64,000 bases of DNA from Erigeron canadensis. Its lineage: Eukaryota > Streptophyta > Magnoliopsida > Asterales > Asteraceae. The notes under the pieces were generated by a model that saw nothing but the letters and a program-made list of their open reading frames with translations, made no database searches and had not been told where the DNA came from. Of the stretch, positions 33,195 to 44,871 are shown one piece after another. The number at the start of each line of letters is the position of its first letter. Position 1 is the first letter of the stretch. A program made the position numbers and the translations under genes. The DNA lies in contig NC_057764.1 in NCBI RefSeq assembly GCF_010389155.1, forward strand, positions 11,160,001 through 11,224,000, given 5' to 3'.

Positions 33195-33870
33195 TATATA
33201 TATAAGTCGATCAAAATGGTTTCTTAAGATATGCATATAAGAGTAACCTATCCATGGAGGTCCCATGGGCGCGTTATTGTGACACCGATGACGTGGCACC
33301 GGCCGTAGCGGTGTATTTGATTTGATCGACGACGTCTCCTTTTGAATATCCGGTAGTGGTATGCGCACTTTGATATTTTGATAGGAGGCGTATAGATCGG
33401 TCCTAGGCATTTTGTAAGTTTGACGGTTTGCGTTTTCGTAGTGTCATACAAAGCGTTCGACCCTTTGACAAGTAATTTTGTTTGACTCTTATGTGCATTA
33501 TTTTATGGAACTTGGTTTTATAGTCTAATTTGATTTGTTAATGTATAAGGTATTTGTGAAATATGCGTATATGTACTTTGATTTGAAATAAGTTTGTTAA
33601 GGTAATAAGTTCGTTCTTTTAATATACGTCTCCGCATTTGATATTATATTTCAGCTTTTGTCATATCCGTCTACTGGGCTTTTTGCTCAGCCGTATTCCT
33701 TTTTCTTTCTTATACGGCAGGTTATCAGAAGGGCTTTGAGATCGAGAGAGTGTGTAGATAGAAGTGGACTTAGCACCCCTGGCTTTAGAGTTGTATTTCA
33801 AGCTTTAGAAGTATTTATTTTAGTTTATCAGGTTGACGTTAGTTTGATTTTGAATAAGATTAACGTCTTT
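33195..33870 (+). repeat. Probable right part of a gypsy LTR
   Basis: Holds actgggctttttgctcag followed by a long CT-rich stretch and caggttatcagaagggc, a layout seen in the R/U5 of Tekay-type LTRs. No primer-binding site follows. Read together with 29193-29704 as one interrupted LTR. Confidence 0.3.
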
Positions 33871-33974
33871 TTTCCTTTTAGTTCTTTTGATATCATTTTG
33901 TATTGTTTAGAAAATTCCAAACTATCATAAGAAAAAACCGCTAAATAAAAGAAACGTACAAAATAACCCATGAA

Positions 33975-34009
33975 GCCCGGCCGTGCAACGCACGGGCCTT
34001 TTACTCTAG
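33975..34009 (+). mobile_element. Helitron 3' end (hairpin and CTAG)
   Basis: A strong hairpin ggccgtgc-aac-gcacgggcc is followed 12 bp later by CTAG and a T. This is the standard Helitron 3' signature. The matching 5' end was not identified. Confidence 0.5.
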
Positions 34010-34184
34010 TTTAATATAATAATGATCCGGTAACTGACCATGAACTATAACTTATCGATTTTTACTTAATAAACTTATAGAATAATTTATTAATGCGTTA
34101 AATAGGTATTGGAACCTATATATGTATATTTTTTCCCTCAAAATAAAGCCTTTTCTATGTATGTATTAAAGAAACTTTTAATTA

Positions 34185-34212
34185 CCGCACATTGTGCAGG
34201 TAAAATATCTAA
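34185..34212 (+). mobile_element. Degenerate Helitron 3' end
   Basis: ccgcacattgtgcagg then taaaatatctaa. The hairpin resembles that of the Helitron at 55571, with CTAA in place of CTAG. Confidence 0.35.
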
Positions 34213-34230
34213 TTAGTAATAATATACTAA

Positions 34231-34256
34231 CTAGATTATTGTCCCGCGTAATACGT
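34231..34256 (-). mobile_element. Helitron 3' end on the - strand
   Basis: The - strand reads acgtattacgcgggacaata then atCTAG. A near-identical end occurs at 56822. No 5' partner was found. Confidence 0.4.
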
Positions 34257-34686
34257 GAGTTAACATAACTTTATCTTTATACATCTTTTATCAGTATTTA
34301 AACAAAACCCTTAAATAAAAAATGGAGTAATCTGGTTCCTTAATTAATTTTTTACCTTATTTCTCCACCCTTGGATCAAGATGATGATATCATCTTTGAC
34401 TCAACCTTTAATCAAATACTCTTTTAGTATTTCAACTATGGATAAAATGCTCCAACAATATATATTATTAATTAATATTCTACTAATTATATCAAAATTA
34501 ATATGTCTAACTTTTTAGATATCCTTTTTGATTCACATCATCATCTATCTTTCTTTTAATTTTATTTTGATTTCATATTTGATTTTTTTTATAAATCTTC
34601 TTATAAATTAATATTATTACAAAAAATACGCTTTCTTGATTTGTTATCAAATTATGATAGTTTCAAAAAGACTAGAGATAATAAGA

Positions 34687-34982
34687 TACAAATGTAACCA
34701 CCTATGACAAAATGGTTATGTAATGTAGTAATCTACTCGGGTGGTTATGTAATGTATGTACCTATGTTTTTTGGTTATACTATGTAAAATATGTACGGAC
34801 CTTACATAGTATAACAAAAAAAAATGAATAAATAAAAAATACATAGGTCTTTACATTGATTGACCCAAGAAAAAAGTTCCTTAAATAGTATAGCCAAAAA
34901 AACAAAGGTGCATACATTACATAGCCACATGAGTAGGTTACTATATTACATAACCATTTTGTCATAGGCGGTTACATTTGTA
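34687..34982. mobile_element. Foldback MITE with about 115-bp inverted arms
   Basis: The left arm begins tacaaatgtaaccacctatg and its reverse complement (tacaaatgtaaccgcctatg) starts at 34982. Matching continues through gacaaaatggttatgtaat and on past 34790. The loop is about 60 bp. Nearly the whole 296 bp can fold into one hairpin. The - strand frame within it is an accident of composition. Confidence 0.75.
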
Positions 34983-35945
34983 TACCATTACCCCAAAAAA
35001 CTATGTCGATCCATCTTCCTTATAAGTTTTTTTAAATTTTCTAATAAGTATTAGCAATTATATTTGCAGTTTTTTAATTTGTGTCAAGTAATATTATGAT
35101 CCATCTTAAATTATAGTTTATTTTTCGTTTATAGTTGAAAAATATGGTTGAAAAATATGGTTGTTATCGTTTATAGTGAATCATTTGAATGAGCTCATAG
35201 GAGATATTGTGATAAACAGACATCATCGTGATATAAAAAATATATTAATATTATAAATCAACTATATATTAGCATAATAAAAATTACATTTTTGCTTCCA
35301 ATTCACTATATACAGTATCATGGTAGATCAAGTTGGGGTTGATAGGATGGCTGACATCAATGCATTCAAGGAATATTGGAACATCTGAGTTAAAATTGTC
35401 TTACTTTTTGAAGCAGATGTATAAGTACAACCCAAAAATTGTCTCATTCGAGTCCCTCTTTTGATGAAGGAGGTGTTAGGAAAATCAATAACTTCGCTAT
35501 GGCTTCATTACATGTTTGTGGATCATAGACATAATCGGCTTCTACAAAACCACTACTATTTGTGTATCCAATTATTTTGTGGATACCGTGAATCCTTAAA
35601 ACTTTTTATAATTATACGTAGTTAATTACCTCCCTATATTAGACCAACCGTTTTAGCTTTCAATTCAATAGAAAAAAGCATATGTTGTAATCTTTAAAAG
35701 TATAATCATTTGTGATACTACATAAAACTAAAAAACACTTGTCAGGTGAATGTGAATATTTATAATATGGTTGATTTATGGGGAAAAAAAAACAACCGCT
35801 TTGTTGTCATTGTTCTTAATTTAATTATTATTCTGTCATTTTTAATAGTTTTTAAGTATTTATTATATCATTGTGCTAACTATTTATACGTATAAATGTA
35901 TTTTTTTATAGGATTTTCCCGCATTTCACGTGGTTTATAATCTAA
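34983..35945. other. Non-coding DNA ending in a degenerate Helitron 3' end
   Basis: A less AT-rich part at 35310-35540 (ggttgataggatggctgacatc and following) looks like a gene scrap, but I could not recognise it. At 35928-35945 cccgcatttcacgtgg then ataatCTAA looks like a decayed Helitron 3' terminus, touching the next Helitron. Confidence 0.35.
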
Positions 35946-36942
35946 TCTTAATATATACTATAAGACAGTTGAACTAATGACTTATTAACCAATCAAATCA
36001 CTCAATTTCATCAAATTGACTTTTGATGATGTCACAATTTAGATAAACTACAAATTAAAAATCTTGATGATCATTATCCAAATATATTATTATATTAATA
36101 TTTATATTAATTTATAGAAAAAGTCTCATTAATTTATAATTTTTTGTTTTCCATCAATAATTTACACTTTTTAGCCCTGAATACTTAATCTATATATATT
36201 TTTAGCCATCACTTGAGAGAATTCTTTAAAATTTACAATCATTTAATTAATTAAAAAAAGTTCAACATATGAAATATTGTCTACAAAAATTTATTTCAAA
36301 ACTTAATGACTTATTAACAAATATTATATTAGATTTTTATAAATTATAAATATTAATATTTAGTTTAATATTTAATATAAACATAAATTAAACTCTAGAT
36401 ACATATCTCAAACATAATAATAGATGACGATATATAACATCATCATTTTAAACACAATAGGAATTTTAAATCAAGAGTCCTAAGTGTTATCAAAGAATAT
36501 AGAAACAATTCTAACTGTAATCAAATTATTATAGGACATGTGATTGAAAATAAACGTATGCGTGTTTTGGATCCGCATTATGATCAAATACATATACTTG
36601 AATGTCAAGTACAGAATCATAAGTATGTTTATATTTTAATTCTTAAATATTTTTCATAATCATATCACATTATGAGTACAATTGGTTTCAAAATATTCTA
36701 TAATAGAGAAATTATTATATATAACATGTGCCTTGTGGAATGACTACAACAAACATATCAATCAATATGTCTAGGCTAATAATCAGTGACGAATCTATGA
36801 TTATTGTACTACAACTTGCAAAATATAACACTTAAAACCATATTTCTATAAGATTATAATTTATGACTTAAATGTATGAATATTTAATATTGATAATATC
36901 GTAAATCTCATGTCCAGTGTTGGACACGGGTCTAAAATCTAG
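35946..36942 (+). mobile_element. Small non-autonomous Helitron, family H2
   Basis: Begins A|TCTTAATATATACTATAAGA and ends with the hairpin gtccagtgttggac (36912-36925), 13 bp, then CTAG|T at 36939-36942. Length 997 bp, very AT-rich, no coding sense. Both ends and the A/T insertion context fit, but no second copy confirms them here. Confidence 0.5.
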
Positions 36943-36985
36943 TATACTACTATTCCTAAATCAATTAAAAAGTTCAATTTCATTT

Positions 36986-37149
36986 AATTATATATATTTA
37001 TGGCTCCTGGAGCTGAGAGAAAAAAATCAACTCAACTTTTGATCTTGACCACTAAAATTAATAACCAAATTGATCTCAACCCTTAAAACTAATAGTCAAA
37101 TAGTCAAACAACCAATGTAACCTTTCAGATTCATTCGCATTTAATATAT
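36986..37149 (+). repeat. Direct repeat, left copy, beside the serpin fragment
   Basis: About 160 bp (from atatatatttatggctcc to gcatttaatatatg), repeated at 37973-38129 with a few changes. The two copies bracket the 820-bp block that holds the serpin fragment. They lack TG...CA ends and are unlikely to be LTRs. Confidence 0.85.
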
Positions 37150-37563
37150 GGCACTTGGCGACTCGGAAAGCAGTTGGTCAATAGTTTCATGTCCAAGGAA
37201 CTCCAACAATTGTTTCAAAGTTTTGCCTTGGGCTCCAGCAGCAAGCATTCCCAACACGGTCTCAAGTGAAAACGGCGAACAAACAAAATTCCCATGCTTG
37301 AAACCGTTGTGGGCGTCATCAAGTAAAATTCTTGTGGCAACCTGCATACAGTTCATAAAATTCAATTCCCCCTTAATTATTATCATGTATAAATTGAATG
37401 ATAAATACAGTAAAAGAAAAAAGGAAATCAGCATGCTGCATAAATAAATTAATATATATAGAACTCGGTTACATACGGTGTTGGTTTTGGATGATAATAA
37501 GGTGCTATTGGAGATAAGCTTTTCCCGATATTCTACTGATTCATTGCTGCGTTCTCCAGCCAT
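37150..37563 (-). pseudogene. Serpin gene fragment, first two exons only
   Basis: On the - strand an ATG exon (37563-37477, MAGERSNESVEYREKLISNS) ends at a GTATGT donor. After a 135-bp intron an acceptor (tatgcag) opens exon 2 at 37341 in the same phase. Exon 2 reads ARILLDDAHNGF-like sequence, then GNFVCSPFSLETVLGMLAAG and QGKTLKQLLEFLGHETIDQL, the N-terminal helix and strand region of plant serpins (serine/cysteine protease inhibitors). The reading ends at 37150, where repeat sequence supplies a stop. A serpin needs about 390 residues and a C-terminal reactive loop; only about 95 residues are here, so no inhibitor can be made. Confidence 0.75.
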
Positions 37564-37972
37564 CTTCTTAGGGAACCAATATATGTTTCCGTATCCTAGG
37601 GGTTAATTTATGATCTTAAAGATTTACAGTATATGACAAAAAAATTTACTTATACGAGAGATCTATCGGTTATATATATATCGATGTAGTAAATCTTTTC
37701 CTTTTTAAAATCATATATATTTTAATTCGTTATATAATAATAATTAGCCTACCGACTATAATTTGCTTGGTGACACAATTTTTTGGTAACAATCTACTCC
37801 GTATTTTGGTTTGTTAAAAATATGTTAATTTAATTAATGTATAATTAAAAAAATAGAATCATTATGTAAGTTCATTTAATTAAATAAGTTTTAAATTTTT
37901 TTAGAGAACTTATAAAAACTTCATTTACCTATAAAAAAAATCAATTTAAGAATCTTTACAATTATCAAATTA

Positions 37973-38129
37973 TATATATTTATGTCTCCCAGAGCTAAGA
38001 GAAAAAAATCAACTCAACTTTTGATCACTAAAATTAATAACCAAATTGATCTCAACCCCTTAAAACTAATAGTCAAATAGTCAAACAACCAATGTAACCT
38101 TTCAGATTCATTCGCATTTAATATATGAA
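37973..38129 (+). repeat. Direct repeat, right copy, beside the serpin fragment
   Basis: Second copy of the 36986 repeat; it lacks 6 bp (ttgacc) present in the left copy. Confidence 0.85.
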
Positions 38130-39860
38130 ATTAAAATCAAGCATTTTCTATTATTAATTTAATTAATAGATCTAACTAAAAATTAATTACATATCTTTAT
38201 ACAAAATATCAATTCATTTACCATCTTTAACCATATCACCAACTATCAAAATAACTTCCGGCCACTACCTGCCACCAACTACCAGTAGCCGCTGTTACCT
38301 CTGGCCAATGGCCACCACCAACCGCCGTACACCTGCAACCAAATTCCATCCAAAACGGATGTACACACGGATTTATACCGTCGCACACCACAGATATATA
38401 AACGTAAGATTACATTAAGTTTTTTAACCACTATGTTCATTCATCACACACACACAAAAATCTATTGAAGTATATCATACCCACAAAATTCATCAAAATT
38501 CATTACAAAAGTGAAGATATTACCATATAACCATTACGTTGATTCATTACAAAATTTATTTTCTCCATAGTATTGAAGTGTATCATGCCCATAAATCTAT
38601 CATCACACACACACACCCACGGATCTATAGACGGATAAACATACCCACAGATCTCTTATTACACGCACAAATATAGAGGCGAAGTAGTCGACGGGAGAAG
38701 AGGGGTCGGGCTAGAAGTGGCGTGCAACGGTGGCTGGAGGAGTGACACGGCGGGTCGTGTGGCGGTGAAAGGGCGAGTTGTGGCTGGACTAGAGAAGTGT
38801 GTGTTTGATAAAAATGTGAAATGAGGTTTAACATGACAGAGTTTTTGTTTTGTTTTTATCATTCCTGCCCATTTTTACTTTCTAATCTTTTTATAATTAA
38901 ATGTCAAATACGAGTATATTTTTATTAAATATGTTTTGGGTCGTTCTAATCACACATCATGAGTTTAATTACACACACCACATATATGCAATTTACGTAG
39001 TCAAAATTACATTTTCAGAATTTTTCGCAACATTGGTACAAATTTTACATTTTGCTATTTAAAATAAAATAAATTTTAATTCATATTAGTGAACCAATTT
39101 TGTCCAAGATCGAAGGAAATTAATTAGTATGCTATAATTTTGAAGTTTACTTAAGAATACATCTAAAGTTCTAAACAAATTGACTAGAAATTTCGTCAAA
39201 TTAAACTCTTAACAAATTAACCATTAATCTAAATTTTAAATAATATATTAAATAAAGTTTCTTAGTGGTTATACAAGATGTGTGTATTTGTAAACAACCG
39301 TTATTATTAGGGTTATCAATCGGGTCAACTTGCGCCGGGATGCCAAGTTGAAAATATATAATCCTAACTCGCCCACTAAAAATTTATTGTTAGAAATATC
39401 AACCTACCCTTATCTCAGGTCTGCCAAATTAACCTAATTAATTATAACTAATTTTCAGCCATTTAGGTTGGCAAGTTAATGGGTTGACAAATCAAATGGC
39501 TAGCTTTGGGTCAAATATGTTGTTTTTGGTCAATGGGATGGGCAAGTCAATTGGGTTAGTTTAGGTCAAGCGGGTTCTTTTGGGTCAAGTGGGTTGGCGG
39601 TCAAATGAATATAACTTAGGTCAAGTGGGTCAAATAGGTTTTTTTTTGGTGATGTGTGTTGATGAGTTGATAGGTCAAGTGGGTTTTGAGGTCAAATGGG
39701 TCAACATTATATATAATAAATATGATTTTAAAGAAGTTATTCAGGTTAACGGGTCAACTGAACCACCTAATAACCTAACCCGGGCCCGATAAAAAAAATC
39801 AAGTTAAAGATAAAGTTGTACGTATTTCGTGTACTTTTAAGTATATATTTATTGTTTCTA
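38130..39860. other. Non-coding DNA with a GGTCAAGTGGGTT minisatellite
   Basis: No gene recognised. 38240-38350 is less AT-rich (ccaccaccaaccgccg). At 39470-39740 the motif ggtcaagtgggtt and variants recur about ten times. The patch ends just before a Helitron 3' hairpin. Confidence 0.45.
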
Positions 39861-39889
39861 ACCCGGTCACCGACCGGGTATTGATCTAG
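39861..39889 (+). mobile_element. Helitron 3' end (perfect hairpin and CTAG)
   Basis: acccggtcaccgaccgggt is an eight-bp-stem hairpin followed by attgatCTAG and T. It is the cleanest Helitron terminus on the + strand. The 5' end is unassigned; it may lie near 39297, left of the minisatellite. Confidence 0.55.
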
Positions 39890-41036
39890 TTAACGTTTGC
39901 TGATGTGTTAATCCTATCAAATTAGAAACTTATTCCTTGGCATTGTTTTAATTAGATAACTCATTAAAATATGTTTTTCTTAATAAATCTAAGATGTTTT
40001 TCCTAATAAATCTAGATGTTAGTACATTTTATAAAAACATAATTTGTATAATCTATAGTTAATTATATACCGATATAGATTTAGAAATAATATAATGTCG
40101 TGAAAGTTCTATCATATTTAAAGTTACTAATTACTTGATACCTATATCTAATTTAGCCTTAGGATAATTAACTTTTAAATTATTGATAATAAAAGACATA
40201 TTAACAAACGTATTTAAAATCAGCGTGGTTTGAATCATTGGTAAATACCCTGACTTTTAGAGACATTCAAAGTTCGATCATCATCATTTCCTACCATTTA
40301 GGTAAAACCTTTATATATATATATATATATATTGAGGTAGAACAAGTTACTCTACCTGAGTACAGGTAAGGTCGTAACATATATATTAACATAGATATAG
40401 ATATGTGGTAATAAGTTACCTTATTTTTATATTATTGCTTTATAATTTTTAAATAAATGTTAATTATATAAAATAGAATGACTAATATTGTGTTTCTTCA
40501 ATAATAAATTTGGAAATAACATCATTATTTTGATCAAAATGTTGTAATTAAAAGTTTAAATTCATCTAACGGTCATTGCTTCTTAATAAAAGAATTTAGC
40601 ACCTTGTTATATATTGGTAGATATATACATATATTACTATTATTATTTATAATGTCTTTGACCTTGGAGAAATTTATCAGGGTTCAAATCTCACTTCATA
40701 TATTTGTAAGAGTAGATTATTAGAGGGGTTTCATCGCAGGCATACTACCCAATTGAATGTCACTCTGGTGTCTCGAATGCTAACTGCTAACTACTAACTC
40801 GCTGTTAAAAAAAATAAATAAATAAACTTTGTTACTTATTAAATATTCATCAATCCACTAATATAACGTTATTTGGATAAAAGTTATAGAATGATACGAA
40901 CAATGTTTTAGCATAACGTTACTTAGGATAAAAATTATGTGAGATATTCATTTGCACATGGATTTTTAAGTGCACATAAGGAAATCAATTGTGGTCTTTG
41001 GATCAATGAGATCAATGGTCCAGATTTAATGCTATC
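39890..41036. other. AT-rich non-coding DNA with a dispersed repeat and a SINE-like stretch
   Basis: 40490-40620 is one copy of a dispersed repeat (ttcatctaacggt, ccttgttatat) also found at 60255-60385 and 62225-62360. It is followed by a SINE-like stretch listed separately. No genes. Confidence 0.45.
40640..40828 (+). repeat. SINE-like sequence
   Basis: Contains the Pol III B-box-like ggttcaaatctc at 40680 and ends in gttaaaaaaaataaataaata. Flanks share ttgtta (ccttgttatatatt and ctttgttacttatt), which may be a target duplication. The A box is not clear. Confidence 0.4.
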
Positions 41037-41310
41037 ATGTTTAACAAATTATACACGGAGGGGCTTTTTGGTCATTTTGTTAAAAACTTAGTCACTCGCT
41101 CCCTTCTTGATCTTTCTTTCCCACCGTTTCATTTCCAGTCTCTCACACACACACATACACACACAGACACTTTATCTCTCTTTCTTATCTCCGGCGAAGG
41201 CCACCGCCTCCGATCAGTCGATTACACCGCCATCTCTGACAACCACCAAGGGAACACACATACACGCTTTCCTTCTCTGTCTCTCTCTCCGATTCTAACC
41301 TTAATTATCT
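41037..41310 (+). other. 5'-UTR-like segment upstream of the gene-fragment block
   Basis: CT-rich with a (ca)n tract and ctctctctccg, and a short GC-rich part (ctccggcgaaggccaccgcc). It resembles the transcribed leader of a plant gene, perhaps that of the L7/L12 fragment downstream. No start codon with sense was found. Confidence 0.3.
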
Positions 41311-41735
41311 CTTATTTATATCTGCATCTGTATCTATATATATGTAAGTGTATCTGTATTTGTATCTATATATGTGTAGCTTTATAGTTTGTGTAGCTCC
41401 AATTGGAAGCTCATGTATTTTGATTGTTTAGTTATAATGATTCTGTTAGCTCGTATCTATATATGTGTATCTGCATCTGCTTTTTATTATCTATACATTT
41501 GTAGCTACATATGGTATCTGTATCCATATATGTATGTTTATATATGTGTATGTGTATCTATTATCTCTATCTGTGCATCTGCTTTGTATGTCTATATATG
41601 TGTATGTGTATCTATATCTCTATCTGTGTCTATATAGTTTGTATAGCACCAATTCAAAGCTCGTGTGTTCTGATTGTCGAATTATATATGTGTGTATCAG
41701 TGTATGTGTGTGTGTGTGTGTGTGTGTTTGATTTT
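41311..41735 (+). repeat. Minisatellite of TATCTATATATGTG units and a (TG)n tract
   Basis: Irregular repeats of tatctatatatgtgtatctg across about 330 bp, with two copies of a segment caattggaagctcatgt / caattcaaagctcgtgt, then (tg)13 at about 41703-41728. The open frames here are products of the repeat. Confidence 0.8.
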
Positions 41736-41870
41736 GTTATCTCAGTATCTTGTTACTGCTTAGTTATGTTTTAGCTAGCTAAGTGCTCATTCGAATTTAA
41801 AATATAGATAGAAGCGTAATTTTAGTTACTTCATCATGCTCGTGAATATACAGATATAGCACTCGTGTTT

Positions 41871-42004
41871 ACTGATTTAGGATTGAAAGAAGCTAAAAAT
41901 TTGGTTGAGAAATTTCCGGTGATTGTTAAGAAAGGGATTATGAAAGAGATGCCGATTCAATTATGGCAAAGCATAAGTATTTAGCTGCTAAGGTTGTTTT
42001 AGAA
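41871..42004 (+). pseudogene. Ribosomal protein L7/L12 C-terminal domain fragment, frame-shifted
   Basis: The first frame reads TDLGLKEAKNLVEKFPVIVK then KKGIMKE; the next frame continues ADSIMAKHKYLAAKVVLE. Together these cover most of the conserved C-terminal domain of bacterial-type L7/L12, the organellar stalk protein that recruits translation factors. A one-base change near 41947 breaks the frame. No N-terminal or hinge region is nearby. It is the first of several unrelated gene pieces in this block. Confidence 0.72.
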
Positions 42005-43249
42005 AGATTTATTATTATTATTTCATGACATTTTAAATGATATTTATATTGGAATATGACTGTTGATTTTGGATGTATGATTATTGCATAGTATAGATAA
42101 TAAATTGAGTGAACACCGTGAAACGTTACAATTGATGCTTTTTGGCAATGAAGAATATGCCGCATTGTAGTTACTAGACGTTATTATGTGTTTACGGCTT
42201 TCTGCAGACAAGCATATAATGTCTGTTACGATCTGATAATTCCTTATTGTGTGTGTGTGTACCATTAGAGCGATATTAGAATGATACTGACCCATCTACA
42301 ATGAGTTGATTTGGGTTAGAAAAATCTATACAAAACTGTACGTTACTCGGTAATGGGTGCTCCTTAATGCTAAAAAATGGTTTTTTGTCTATATATCTCT
42401 GTATAACTCAACACAAGCCCAAATTTTGTATACTCATGGTGCCGCTCAATAGTGATCCCGTTATGTGTATGTACTGTAGTGAACAGGTAATATGTTGTGT
42501 TCTTTCCGGTACATGTTTTCTTGATTTATTTGATACCTCTGCGATAAGGTCTTGCTTTTTTACCGTCGCAGAACCTAAGTTATGTTGTGTTTAATATGTC
42601 AAGTGGGCTTTTGAAACAGAACTGGATCAATTTGAACAGGTCAAATGGGTTTAAAGTCCCTCAAACTCTCAAAGTATACTTTTTGTGCATAAAACTTTCT
42701 AAGCTGTTTTGTATAAAGGTTTATATAGTGAAGTATTTTAGAATCATTTTTTACTCCGGTAATATAGCCAAAATCAAAATTTTGTACCATGTCTTTAGAG
42801 CGAGCCCAACCTTGCCATCTCTTTTCAAACTAGATAGAGTGTTTGTTTATAATTGAAGTCAGTCTATATGTCTTTCTTGTTATTACTTAATATAAACTAA
42901 TGAAAGGGCAGATGAATGGATCCATAAGCCAATGGGGAGGCATACATGATGTAATTTAAGAGTAGGATAGTTTGCTAATCTTATTGAACAAAGTAAGTAA
43001 CACAGATCTCTTCCTTCCTGCTGCTCATGTTGTTTTGATTGATGTTGTTGTCTAATACAAACAAACCTCTGCTACTACTACTACTTGAACCAAGTATATT
43101 TTTTAAACATCCTCTCCCCCTAATTCATCAATCAGTTGGCTTTTTGAACAAAAATGTAAACATCCTTTTCAACATGTTTTGTAGCAGATATTTAGCTTTG
43201 AATTGGAATATATATATATTTTTTCATCTTTTCTTATTTATATATATAG
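42005..43249 (+). other. Non-coding sequence between the L7/L12 and transporter fragments
   Basis: AT-rich, intron-like. 42590-42660 carries the caagtggg/caggtcaaatggg motif seen at 39500. No exon was recognised. The missing first exon of the transporter is not here. Confidence 0.4.
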
Positions 43250-44697
43250 CTGGGGACTGGTTGCAAGGTCCGTATGTGTACTATCTTTACACAACATATG
43301 GTTATGGAAAGGGAGACATTGGGCAGCTTTTCATTGCTGGCTTTTGTTCACCCATGTTCTTCGGTACTATTGTTGGCTCCTTAGCTGATAAACAGTATGC
43401 TCCTCCCTACCATTCCTTCCTTTTCCTTTTTTACATATATAAATAAAAAAAATAACTAATTCTTCTGGTATTTGCTTTCAGGGGTCGCAAGAGGGTATGT
43501 ATCACCTACTGCATCACTTACATTCTCAGCTGCATGACTAAACATTCTCCTCATTACAAGGTTCTCCTCTTGTGCCGCATTTTGGGCGGCATTGCCACTT
43601 CTCTCCTCTTTTCAGCCTTTGAATCTTGGCTTGTCGCCGAACACAACAAGGTACCATCATTGGTTTCAACTTTCTATGACTTTTTTTTAAATAACTTAAC
43701 CAGTTTCCCCCTCATTTTACTACATCCAGAGAGGATTTGAACAGCAATGGCTGTCTTTAACTTTCTCCAAGGCTATCTTCCTGGGAAATGGTCTTATTGC
43801 AATCATCTCGGGCTTGTTTGGAAACTTTTTAGTTGATGTTGTAAGTCTAGGGCCCGTGGCACCTTTTGATGCAGCTGCATACATCCTTGCTATTGGGATG
43901 GCCATTATATTATCCTCGTGGGGTGAGAACTATGAGACCCTTCGGATAATAAGAACTTGCTTTCCCAGTTCAAAGGCGCTGCGGTAGCTATTGCTTCATG
44001 TACACATATAGATTTCTTTTCTTTCCATAAATATTAAATTCGTTATTTGAAGCTGCTACTCCATTTAATGTTATACTCCTTTAATATAGTTTTTTGGCTT
44101 ATAATTACTTCATTTCTTGTGCCAGATGAGAAAATTGCATTATTGGGAGCTATTCAGTCTTTGTTTGAAGGGTCAATGTACACCTTTGTTTTCTTATGGA
44201 CTCCTGCCTTGAGTTCAAATGATGAGGAGATTCCACATGGTTTTATCTTCGCCACATTCATGTTAGCATCAATGTTGGGAAGTTCAATTGCAGCTCGAAT
44301 GATGGCCCGCTCATCACCTAGAGTTGAGAGCTACATGCAAATTGTATTTTTAGTTTCTGCAACGTCTCTTTTGCTTCCTATAGTGACAAATGTATGCCTT
44401 CCACTTACACTTCTCACATCACGTGCCCTATCTGCTGTTGATATGATGTATTTTTTTTTTCTAAGAGAGTTTGATTTGTGACAGTTCTTTGTAGCTCCTT
44501 CTGGGTAAGGTGAAGGTATCTCATTGGGGAGCAGTATTTAACTGCTTGGATTTTGTGCTTTTGAGGGTTGTGTTGGAATCTTTTGGCCATCCATTAAGAA
44601 GATGAGGTCCCAGTACATTCCGGAGGAGGCCAGAAGCACAATCATGAACTTCTTCTGCATTCCTCTCAATATATTCGTGTGCATCGTCCTCTACAAT
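43250..44697 (+). pseudogene. MFSD5-type major facilitator (molybdate-anion transporter-like), five exons, 5' and 3' ends missing
   Basis: Exons by splice sites and sense: 43250-43394 (AGDWLQGPYVYYLY, IVGSLADKQ), 43482-43650 (CITYCITYILSCMTKHSP, ESWLVAEHNK), 43730-43998 (FEQQWLSLTFSKAIFLGNG), 44126-44391 (DEKIALLGAIQSLFEGSMYT) and 44485-44697 (FWPSI, MRSQYIPEEARSTIMNFF). This is the conserved membrane core of plant MFSD5-like proteins. Disruptions are a one-base loss near 43933 (after ENY), a changed donor at 43999, and two in-frame TAA codons near 44506 and 44548. The N-terminal exon and final exon are absent. The intact family has about 450-460 residues and sits in a membrane; this copy cannot make one. 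Confidence 0.88.
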
Positions 44698-44871
44698 GTA
44701 TGCTTACCTATTCTTTAATTTTCTTTTATCGACTCGACCTTGATCTGCCCTTTGGCTGTATCCCTATCAGGAGACGTAAATGACACCTGTCTTTTTCCAT
44801 TGAATACGTTCTTGATGCAATGAGTCATTAGTGCTCTCTTCTAGTGGCTAACGATTTTTAGTTGTTTGCAG

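Noticed and set aside
36986..38129. The 160-bp direct repeats as LTRs of a small retroelement (TRIM)
   Set aside because: They lack TG...CA ends, a primer-binding site, a polypurine tract and a target duplication.
40680..40695. A tRNA gene suggested by the B-box-like ggttcaaatc
   Set aside because: No cloverleaf, acceptor stem or good A box; the A-rich tail fits a SINE better.
41465..41774. Tyr/Cys/Val-rich + strand frames that look like membrane peptides
   Set aside because: They are translations of the tatctatatatgtg minisatellite in different phases.
43250..44697. A functional MFSD5-type transporter gene
   Set aside because: It lacks the first and last exons and has a frameshift near 43933 and two in-frame TAA codons in exon 5.
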